Below, piece after piece: positions 37,939 through 49,900 of a stretch of DNA of 64,000 nucleotides. Position 1 is the first letter of the stretch. Every line of letters starts with the position of its first letter. The position numbers and the translations under genes are program-made. The notes beneath the pieces are model-generated. The model was not told the origin of the DNA. It ran no database searches and saw only the letters and a list, made by a program, of their open reading frames with translations. The stretch comes from Solea solea. Lineage: Eukaryota; Chordata; Actinopteri; Pleuronectiformes; Soleidae. The stretch is from assembly GCF_958295425.1 (NCBI RefSeq), contig NC_081136.1:31392843-31456842 (forward strand). Direction: 5' to 3'.

Positions 37939-40900
37939 GTGCGTGTTAAAAAATAAATAAATCACAACACCAACACAGTGTCAGTCAGTGCGGGGCAGCA
38001 GTGACCTTATATCCTGTGTTAATATTCCTACACGGACTCTCTGTATGTGGACGAACCTGATCCACAATAAGCGTTTTAAATGTCTCCACCAGGGGGGTCA
38101 AAGCTTTAGTGTAACACCCAGTAGTGAAGTGTCATATTCACTATGAATGTGTGTAAAACAGCCTTTATACAGGCTGCAGTGTAAAGTGAGCACAAGGTGT
38201 AAGTCATGCTGAGTGAGTTCACAGTGAGTTTGGATGGATGTTGTCAGGAGCAGCAGGAGCATCATGTCTTCATGTCAGCTCTCACTTTCCTGCTCTTTCC
38301 TGCTCTTCTCTGCCCTTTGGTCAACATGTGGAGTGTTTGTGATGGAAGCTGACATTATACATTATTATTAGTATTCTTTTTTTTTATTGTATGTTATTGT
38401 ACATTCAGTCTAGATCTCATTCGGTGAGACCATGATATGACCAAGACTATACAAGCACCAGTGCCACAGGATGTTGTTTATGTAACCTTTGCTTTTTAGG
38501 GAGAAAAAAAACTGGTATTGTCTCTATTAGGTACACTTTATTAGGCTTTCTTGTGCGGTTAGACTCTTTTTTGCCTAAAAAATGCCTTAATTCCTTGTGG
38601 CATAGATTTGGTCAGATATTTTAATGTTTTTTGACATATTTCCAACATTATCAACTCATAATGTTCGTTCGGGAAGTATTTATCTCATGAAACGCATTAA
38701 AGGACCCTTTTTTTAGCAGTTGGTGTTTAGCTTTACTTTGCACAACTTCTTAAAATTGAAATATGACAAACTGCATAAGTGTACGGGTCGTCTGACCATG
38801 TTATTATTTTTATTCCCCTTGTTTATTTTGCTTAGTGTTCTCTTGCTGCCCAATATATCCACCCACTGCAGGCGACATTTTAATCGGGATTTAAATGGGG
38901 ATGGGAGTCAGTGTCAATCAGTATCGGAATCGGTCCGATACTCGCTGGTTCAGATATCGGACAGATAAAAATGTAAAATCCGATACAATCCCAAAATCCT
39001 ACATATATATCGTATTCTTCACGATGCACACAGTGTAACAATGTAAATAAAAATCAGAAAAAAAGCATTTTAGCCGAGTCATGTTTGGGCTGTTTACTCA
39101 AGTGCTACTTTATTTTCACCACTCCTGTTTTTCCTTCTCCATTTCAGGTGATGATTTTCCCGTCCGTTACCTGCGCCTACTGGCTCCGCCCCTGCAGCTG
39201 TTGTCGGCTGCAGTGTGGCAGGTCGTGCAGCAGGGACTTGTGAATCACTATGGGATGCTGGAGGAGTTTGTCACCATGGTGACAGAGCTGGTCCCCGAGC
39301 TGATGTGCTACAGTCAGAGGGCTCAGCTCATCCTGGGACTCAGAGCCAGGGTCTGTAATATTCACCGTTCACTTCTCACATGAACATTATCTGCCGTTAG
39401 AACGGTTGAATAGTTCATTATTGAGTTTATCCACATTTCTTTGAACACAGCAGGTTGTTTGGTGTTTTAATCACAGTTGTCCGTGTTGTTGTTTCCTTAA
39501 TTTTAGATTTATTTCTCTTATTTTGCATCACAAATATGTTATTTTTGTGAAGTATGCATCGTTCCATATCAAAACAAGCACTTTTACTTTGAAATTCTGT
39601 GAAATATTATCATGATAACTGAAATATCATCATTTTTCTCTAGACCAGCCCCCTCTTGACCAGACTAGATGCTCATTGGCCCACAGGTCATTTGAATTTA
39701 AAAAAAACAAAAAACATAAATAAGTCATTATAACTTAATTTTAAGTGGCAAGTTTGGGACCTCTGATTTACACAATGCTAAAAACATATTCTGGAATTAT
39801 TGTTCAATAATTACAGTGGTGTGAAAAAGTGTTTGCCACCTTCCTGATTTCTTATTTTTTAGCATGTTTGAAAAAAAAATCTAAACCTACATGGCCCTGT
39901 GTGGCCATCTCAATAGGATTCAGGTCAGGACTTTGACTAGGCCACTCCAAAGTCTTCATTTGGTTTTGCTTTAGCCATTCAGAAGTGGACTTGGTTTTGT
40001 GCTTCGGATCATTGTCCTGCTGCAGACCCCAAGTTCGTTTCAGCCTGGGGACACGAACAGATGGCCACACATTCTCCTTCAGGATTTTTTGGTAGAATTC
40101 ATGGTTCCATTTATCATAGCAAGTCTTCCAGGTCCTGAAGCAGCAAAACAGCCCCACACCATCACACTACCACCACCATATTTGATTGTCGGTATGATGT
40201 TCTTTTTCTGAAATATGGTGTCACTTTTACGCCAGATGAAGTGGGACACATACCTTCCAAAAGGTTCAACTTTTGTCTCGTCAGTCCACAGAGTATTTTC
40301 CCAAAAGTCTTAGGGATCATCAAGATGTTTTTTGGCAAAATTGAAACAAGCCTTAATTCTCTTTTTGCCCAACAGTGGTTTTCATCTTGGAACTCTGCCA
40401 TACTGGCCATTTTTGCCCAGTCTCTTTCTTATGGTGGAGTCATGAACACTGACCTTAACTGAGGCAAGTGAGGCCTGCAGTTCTTTAGATGTTGTTCTGG
40501 GTTCTTTTGTGACCTCTTAGATGAGTCGTCGCTGCGCCATTGGGGTAATACTTATCGGCTGGCCACTCATTGGAAGGTTGCCCACTGTTTCATGTTTTCT
40601 CCATTTGTGAATAATGGCCCTCACCGTGGTTCACTAGAGTCCCAGAGCTTTAGAAAGGTCTTTGTAACCTTTTCCAGACGGATAGATGTCAATTACTTTG
40701 TTTCTCATTTGTTCCTGAATTGCTTTAGATCGCGGCACGATGTCTTCCTTTTTTTGGGATCTTTTGGCCGACTTCACTTTGTCTGACAGGTTCTATTTAA
40801 GTCGTCTCTTGATTCAATAGGTCTGACAGTAATCAGGCCTGGGTGTGGCAAGTAAATATTTCCAAAAAATGTGACTAACCACAGTCACCTGATGATTTTA

Positions 40901-43900
40901 CAAGGGGGGCAATTACTTTTTCACATGGAGCCATGTAGGTTTGGAGAGTTTTTTTCCCCATAATAAATAAAATCATCACTTAAAAACTGCATTTTATGTT
41001 AACTTTGTCTAATATTTAAATTTGTTTGATAATCTGAAACAAAGTGTGACAAACATGCAAAAAAGTAAGAAATCAGGAAGGGGGCAAATACTATTTCACA
41101 GCAATGTATGTGTAGCTGATGTACCCAGAGTGTGTGAAAAAATCTATCAGGTCAAATTGTGAGGAAAAGGACACATATCATTTTACAGCATATCATTTAC
41201 AAGCAATAATTCTAACTAATTGAGCTGTATTTGATTTGTGTGTGTGTGTGTAAAAACCAGCTGGTTCTGGAGATGTGTCGAGGTGAGAGCCAAGTGGACA
41301 TGCAGACCATTCAGCCACACCTGGACAGAATTAAAGCTCCGGTCAGCACTGCCAAGGATCACTATGTAAGTGAACTGCAGCTGCTAACAAATGTTACATT
41401 AATGTCACCACTATACACTTGTTTTGTCATTTTCTTTATTAAGGGAAATAAAGACGATGTCAATAAGATAATAGTTGCAGGAATGATTAAGTATTTATTC
41501 TGTTTGTGTGTGTATCAGGTGACCATAAACCAGGTGGAGGAGTCTGAGGTGAACTTTGTGGAGCTGGTGCATTCGCTCTTGGAGGATCCGTCGGAAAGAA
41601 AGTATTTTTTCGAGGTGAGACTCCACTCACTGCCAACATGACGCGACATGAATCCATGAAACCCGAGCTGTCATAATACAAGGACACTATTCAGCCTCTC
41701 AAACTGTTTCAAAATATGTCGAATTTACTGGATCACAACCCTTTTATGGTTCTATGCCTAGTATTTTTTCATGTTTTATACAACAACAACAGTTGTCAGT
41801 CGGCCTCTTCTCAAACTCTGTCCCTCTTATGCATTTGTAGGAAATCTTCCCCGTGTATTTTGGGCCAAAGTTTGACGCAGCGCTTGAGATGCTGGTGTGG
41901 GAGTTCATATCGAGGCTGGATGAGCTGCTGCCGGTTCCAGACTTCACACAGGTTTCTTTCGGCTCTTTTCACTTCATTATGTTGTTAGAACATCCAGAAC
42001 ATCTATTTATGTTCTGGTTCCAGTGCTGCTCTGTGACCATAAACTGATTGTGGACTGAACAAAACAGATGAAGATATCATCTTTTACAGTGTTCAACTTT
42101 CCTTTTTTAAAACCTTTTTATATAGTTCTAGTTATATAGGTTATTTAGTTAATTTCCAAAATTGTGTTGTTGCAAATGTCATGACAAAAAACCTAATTAA
42201 TCATTGAGAAAATAATCAATCATTCATGTCCCCAATTTCTCAGTTGTGTCATGCTCCATCTTGCTTTAAATCTAAAAGTTTAATATTTAACCAAGACTGG
42301 TTTCCTTTGCCTTCTGTGCTTCAAAGGAAAAAAAAAACTAACGTATAACAGTGACAATCCAACGCGAAATAACCATGGAACGAATCCAGACCGACTGTGG
42401 CACACGTGTCTAGTGTAGTGGCTCGTGTTTCTGCACAACTGACCCAGAAACAGATGTAGAGGACAGAGTGAAGTGGACGCTGGTGCAGCTTCTTAGTTGA
42501 CCTTCTTCTCTCTGCCTGTTGTTGTACCAAGCATTTGCACTAATAAGTAGCAAAGCTAGATCAGCAAAAAAGACACACGATGTGGAAACTATGTAAGATA
42601 ATGAATAATGTGTGTACTGCAGCAGGTTCTGATGTGATGCAAAGAATGAAACAAAATAGGAAAACACTTTACTCTCAGTTTTAGGTTTTTTGTTATCGTG
42701 CAAAACAAATGAGCTCAGGGTAACTTGATCTCTCTTCTCAGTTGACAGCTTTGGTCGGAGACGCTCCGTTATTCCTAGACGAATGTCTACAATCGTTTTA
42801 CCCACGAGAGGACATGAAGGTCGTCCTGGAACACCACAGAAACCTGGGTCACTTTGAAGAGAAAGGTACAGTAGCCTCATGGTGGTGCCATATGTTTGTT
42901 TTTTTTGTTTAAAGGATTTGAAAATGTTGGACAATCTTTTCTCCGTAAATTTAAGTCCCCACTCTCAACTCTAGATCCCAGATTTTTACCGATGGACGAC
43001 TGCATCCTCTCCTCTCTGTCGCTACCTCCTGGGACCAAACCCATCACAAGCCTGCCTGATCCCAAAGCCTCAACTTCTCCAGAGAATAAAGGAAGTGCCG
43101 GGGGTCCCATCAGCACGGGCAGCCTGGAGAGGGCTTACATGAGGAGCCTGGAGACAATCAGACAGAGACTCAAGGAGTCGAACGACACTGGTGGTTGGCA
43201 GCTGCAGGTCAGAGGCGGGAAGGAGAGGAAAGGGCAGAGCGCAAGTGGCGCACAACCATGTGACGAAACCATAGACCTCACAACGCCGACTGAGGTCGGA
43301 GACTCGGAATCGACAGCCAACGGGGACAGCCACGGCTTGAGAGGAGCGCGGCTCTTCAGGAAGAGGAAGCTGAGCGACGACACAGACGTTCCCACTAAGC
43401 AGTCAGCGGAGATGTCGTCTTTATCTTTCATGTGAGACGTTTTGAAAGCAGGTTTTTTTTACTTTTTGTCTTCAAAATTCATCCACGCCACTTTATGTTT
43501 TCAGGTTATCCACTCGTCTGTCCATCTGTCGTCCATTTCATTTTTCGGTAGCATGATATCTAGGAAGAACTGATTAGATTTTGATGGTCGAAAGACTCCT
43601 CCTCCTTTTTTCACCACATAAGCTGTTGCTCTATTTTCTTTCTCTTTCTGAGCAGCACCTTGTTAGACGGCTGAAACACGATGTCGGATTTCATCACCCC
43701 CTCACTGCTCCACACTCTCCCTCCCTCAGCTCTCAGCCTACTTATTAGCATTTTTCAAAATCAGGCATTGGGCGGAGTTAGCTGCAGAAGAGTGCGTTTA
43801 CTTGCGCTTTAATTGATTTAGAAACTAATGGAGACATGTAGATGCTGTTTTTTACTTAAGTTGTCCCTGTGACTTTAAATCTGTTCATCCCTGGATCTCT

Positions 43901-46900
43901 TTTCAGTCTTATGTTCACATCATGTTCCTTTATAACCTCAATACAAATGTTTCAAACTCAAACTCTGTGACATGGGATCAGAAAAGAAGTTTTTAAATGT
44001 ACTTTTGCTGTGTTTTTCCATCTTTGCAGGGATTCCTCACTGGATGATGAGAATTCCGGTGAATCTCCTCTAATCTCAATACTGGGAGAATATACAGGTT
44101 TGCCAATTGTCTATGTTTGCATGCATTAATCCACACAGTTGTAGTTAAACTGAGCCTTAAACTTCCCCGTTTTGTTATTTTTAGATCCTCCGGAAGGTTC
44201 TTTCCCTGTGACAATAGATACAAAGGTTCCCTGGTCGGAAGAGGAGACGCTCCAACTGCTCGACATCTGGGGGAAGGACTCGGTGCAGCGGGCTTTAAAG
44301 GGCTGCTTCAAAAACCGGCACATATTCACACAAATCGCTCAGAAGATGGCAGAGAGGGGCTACATGAGGACAGTGGAGCAGTGTCAGACGAGGATCAAAC
44401 GTCTGAAGAAGTGTCTCCGCCAGAATAGGTGGGTGTTGACATGACACGATTAAGTAGCTGCCGTCGTTACTTTAAATTCAGTCATTTAAAGTTTGTCTGA
44501 CAATCATCCATGCATCCATGTTCTACCACTTTATCCTCCACATAAGGGTCGTGGGGGACGCTGGTCCCGATCCCAACTGACATAGGGTGAAAGGCGGGAC
44601 ACTCTCACACGACGGTCAATTTAGAGTGTCCAATTTGCCTAATCCCCAAACCTGCATGTCTTTTGACTGTGAGAGGAACCAGGAGAAAACCCATGCACAC
44701 ACCTCAAAATAAAGCTGTGATCTGTGAAATAAATAATAATAATAATAATAATAATAGTAACTAGAAATTCCGCCGAGAAGAGTTTGATGAGAGATTTTTG
44801 TCACCTCATGGACCTCAGCTGAGTGGGCCACTCTAGCAGCACAATACACAGTCATTATAACATCTGAACACGTACAGAGACAGTGTAAAACTTCAACTGC
44901 GATTGTTTAAAAAACATAATAGGTAACAACACTTTGATTTAGGTAAAAAAAAGTTCCAAGTCTCGTCACCTGTTTAATGTTTAAACCACGTCTCTAAGTT
45001 TAAGTCTGACGACACCGTGAGGCTCCAAATTTGGCTGGGTTGAAATAGTTTTTTGGGATTTTTGACACCATGGTTACTCGAAAGTCTTCTGCTCCTCCTA
45101 CAGAGGGAACTCAAAGCTGGAGGGTAAATCTTACGAGAGGCTAGAGAGCATCCTCAGCTCCTCTGTTTCTTCGGCGGTTCCTGAAGTCACCTACGATGTG
45201 GAGGAAGTGGGCGATGAAGATGACGCCGATGACGAGTTGCAGTTTTTGGGCCACACGAGCCAACCCGAAATAGGTACACTGTCACTGTCACAAGAGGAAT
45301 CTCTGCCGAGATACCCTCTAAATCAGGGATCAGCAAGTAAATGTGGTCGAGGGACCATTTTTTTTGTAAGCAATTGAATATTTGGGCCAAAACATTGTAT
45401 CTTCATCAGGCAAAATGTCAGCAACAAAAAAACACATTTGCTGCCTTAAACTAACAATAATGTGGAGGTTGTCTTTAATCACCAGCTTGTTACAAAGTCA
45501 AATGAGTGTGAAACACATATTTGTACGGTTGATTTATCGTGCATCATTTCAATTTTAAGAATTGCTGCTTCTTCTTTGAGCCTAACATATGATGGTAGTT
45601 ATTTTTAGGGACATTTAGTCCCCAAATCTGGTTGTCTCCATGACAACAGCATTGTTTTTCATTATAAAAGCTCTGATCTCGATATGAAATTTAAGATCTA
45701 AATCATCTACCGGGCCAGATACTGATACTGATGTTTAGTTATTGTTGCCGTCCTGTTTCAACCATAACATATGTACATTAGTACAATTACAAAGTAACCT
45801 GACAATATTACACATGTCTAAAGGAACCAGAAGTGTTCCGTGGTCTGACTTGGAGACGCTGACCCTCATCAACATGTGGGGTGAAGACAAGATGCAGCAG
45901 GACCTGAGGGGGATGCACAGGACCGGACACATATTTTCCATCATATCCAACAAGATGGCCACCCAGGGCTTCTCCCGGACACCGGAGCAATGCCAAACAC
46001 GGTTAAAAAGACTGAAGTCGAACTTCAGACAGTGCTACCAAAACAAGTATGCACTTTTTGCAACAGAATGAACTGAATTAAAAGTGGATTGTTTTATTAT
46101 ATTGATGTATTTTCTCTCTTTTTTTTCCCCATGTTGCAGCTTGAAGGGACAGGGACACGTCGAGTGCAAGTTCTACAATGAGCTGGGAAGAATTTTAGTG
46201 AAGGACTTCAGTCCGGCGCCACAGTTCCATGACATACTAGGAGAGCAGGAAGACTTCGATTTGCCTGCTTTCTCCCAACAGGAGACGGGTAAACACACTA
46301 CTATTCTTATTCTTTCCAGCCATTCTGGCAGCAGAGGGCGTAGGAGGACAAGTCCAATGCCTGTTTTAAGACTATTTAGTTGATATAATGACTTGTTTTT
46401 TTGTTTGTTTTTTTAAGTTTTGAAGCCAAAATGTAGTTTACCATAAAAGAAAGATCCCAAATCAGTAGTGAAAATATCAGAGAAACAAAAAAAATATACA
46501 TATTTGGTTGATAAAAAGCTAAATTGATAATGTCATCTTGAGTCTGTTCATTTATCTTCATTTTTTTGTCAAAGGTTTGTGGCTTATACCACAAGAAAAC
46601 AGTCAAATTTTATAGTGACAGCAGTCACTCAGCACAAGAAAACAATGAAATTGCAATTGAAATGGGTCATATTAATTCATATTTATATAAAGTTTATTTA
46701 ATTTTATTTTTTTTCTGTCTCTTCAGCATCTGTTGTGGGATTTCTAGAGGACAGGAAGAAAGTCCCTTGGTCGGACAAGGAGACGATCATCCTTCTGGAG
46801 TTATGGGGAGACCCACAGGTAGAGGACAACGTCATGATGGTGTCCAGCATTTTAAAGGTCCAGTGTGTAAGAACTGGTGACAATAGGAGTCCTTAGCTTA

Positions 46901-49900
46901 ACCCCTCCCTTCACCAGACACATCAGGGAACTGTGGTGGCCTTCACACACCAGAAAGGATGTAGTTTCTTTGACGTTTAAAAATGCTGGTTTGTCTGTTC
47001 AAGCTGCCGAAGAAAAATTGGTGCGCTTTATTTTATAGCCCTTATTCAGTCCGAAAAATGTTACACACTGGACCTTTTAACACTTGAATTCCTAAGATTA
47101 AAACATATGAGTGATTTGATATGAACTCCTACTTTTGTTTAGGTCCAGAAGAACCTGAAACGCTACCCACACGTCGGTCATATTTTTGCCCGAATATCCG
47201 AGAAACTCGCAGAAAATGGCTACTCCCGCAGCGCAGAGCAGTGCCACACGAGGATCAAGCGGCTGAAGGCCAACTATCGCCAGTGTCAGGAGAACATGAG
47301 GTAAGAATGGCATGGGAATGTCTCATTCACAAGTTCCTCGCTGCTGCTGCTGCCGCTGCCGCTGCCGCTTATGCTTCTGCCGCCTCAACACAAGTGTATT
47401 CATCAACCGTCTCTTGTGTGTAGCTCAAGTGGGACGGTCGATTTTAAATTCTACGACCTGCTGGAACAAATCCTGGATAAGCAGCCGTCGACGTCCTCCA
47501 CCATGTTAACGGACTCTATTGAAATATCTGAAGACTCCAATGGAGAATCCGTGACAGAGACAGGTAAAATGTGCTCAGTGCAGCGAATACACAGACACTT
47601 GTGGTGGACATTCACTAATGCGTCATCAAAATCATACCAAATTAAACTGTACTGTACTGGATCATCATGAACTATTTCACCCTTAAAAGTTCCTATGGAC
47701 ATTTTGTGCCATTCTGTTTTTTTTATTGTTAAGCCGTTTTTTGTGTTGAATGAATATAGCTCAAATTTGCCGGAGGAGAGTTGTCATCTTAGTTCCTTAC
47801 ATAACCTAAAATGTCACCTTTCCAAACACAGCTGTAAAAACATTATATATCAATATTTTTTTTCCACTTTAAAACGACTTCAGTCTGAAAATATACATAT
47901 CAGGCTCCTGTGCTTGGCCAAAAAAGTAGTGGGAGTAGTGTAAACATAATGGCCTTTAAAGGGTTAAAATTTCAAAAATATTATTGATTATTGATATGTA
48001 TATTTCAGGCTTAAGTAGCTTTAAAAGATTGACTCGTTTAAAAGTGGAAAAAAATATTAATATATAATGTTTTTACAGCAGTTTTTGGGAAGGTGGCGTT
48101 TTCTGCCTCTAGGAACAAATAAGTACGTTTTTTTTTTTTTTTTAAATCTAACACAGAAAAAATAACAATGCATTAAAATCAATGTTTCTGCCAATCATTG
48201 ACCCATCCCAGGGCTTAATAATAATAATTATTAAATTCTCCTTGAAATTTATGTTATGGAAATTATTTATTAAATATTTGTATTTTTTCCATAACAAAAC
48301 AGTGGAGTTGTGTAAACATAATGGACTTTTAAAGGGTTAAAATTTCAAAATTATTATTAAAAATTTAAATATTAAAATGCATATTTAAGGTTTAAGTAGC
48401 TTTAAAAGATTGACTCATTTAAAGTGGAAAAAATATTAATATCAGCAGTTTTTGGGAAGGTGGCATTTTCTGGCGCAAGGAACAAATTAGTAAGTTTTTT
48501 AAGTAACTCTTAAGGGTAAAACTCCTCCACTTGAGGCAGGACCTCTCCCCCGGCCCAGAGTGGGCATTCTACAAAAAATGCAATTTTTAAAAACTCCATC
48601 TGGGTGGATAGTGACTCATACTCTCATGTTTCTGTGATAAGATGGCGAAATTGGCATGTCAACAGAAAAACCGGTATCTAGCACATGGTCAGACGAGGAG
48701 ACCCTAGCGCTTATCGATATCTGGGGCGAGGAAGACGTCCAGAGATCGCTGAAGGGATTCATCCACAACGGCCACGTTTACGCCGAGATTTCAGAGCGAA
48801 TGCAGGATCTGGGCTTCACAAAGACCTCGGAGCAGTGTCGCTGTAAAGTCAAGGCCTTGAGGAACAACTTTCGACAGTGCTACGACAAAAAGAAGTGAGA
48901 GAACTCTTTTCTTTTCTCTTTGCCTGTGTTTTTATATGTGTGTGTAAATGTGATCAACATCATCATTGTAATGGGTTCTACTCATCTACTGTAGGCGTGG
49001 GAAAAAAGTATATTATAGATTCTACAACAAGTTGGAAGAATTCCTGGGACAGGAAGCAGCTTCTATGGATGAGTACGATGAAGGGGACGAACCAGCTGAC
49101 CCGGACCCAGGTAGAGAGATTCTCATTAGGTTTTTTGTTTTATTACCTTAATTTCACACACAAATACTACAAAAAACAAAAAAAACAGGAACATCTTTTT
49201 TCCTTTCCATTCTTCTTTTCACCCACCTCTCCTTCCCTTCCCCCTCCTTTCTCGCTTCCTCCTACCCTAACGAGTGGCCGTACACTCTGGGTCTTGACTT
49301 TAATTGATTTGAAAAGCATAAGTGATGGTGCAGCAGAATGAATTAAATAATATTAAAAAACAGGAATACAAATATTGTTTGATCAATATTGTACAGGTTT
49401 CTAATGGAGGATTCATAGAGACAAGTGAATTAGTGCTTAAATAATGGGATAAATCTGAACTCTCATATCTCACTCCATATACAAAGGAACAGGTTTGAAT
49501 GGATTTTAAGATTATTTTTTAAAAGCTCTAAATGGTCTTAGCCCCACTTATTTATCAGATTTGCGCTCGAGCAAAGGCGTCGTCTGAAATACGCTCTGCG
49601 TTAAAGGGTTCAGGTATGAACTACGGAGAACCATCAGGTCGTCAGGCAGCAGTCTTTTAATTATATCCAAAGCTAGAACCAAAATGTTTCTGTTATTATG
49701 GTCCTCATTTTTGGAACAGCTGCCCTGAAGACAGCAGAGAATCTTTATACTTTAAAAAAAAAAACAATCTTAAAAACCCACCAGAGATTCATTATTTGGT
49801 TTAATTTTAGCGTCTGACATAAATTATTTTATTCTACCCTTTTGTGTCCTTTATCTGTCGTACCTCATTTATTTATTTACTTATTTACTTATTTTAAGTA

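Noticed and set aside
42410..42934. 174-codon open frame on the minus strand
   Set aside because: It lies antisense over exon 6 and its flanking introns, has no family resemblance, and is explained as a shadow of the plus-strand gene.
43433..43435. Treating TGA after exon 7 as the end of an independent tinf2 gene
   Set aside because: A donor (at|gtgaga) precedes it, exon 8 restores an ATG codon in the right phase, and all downstream exons stay in frame. It is kept only as a possible short isoform.
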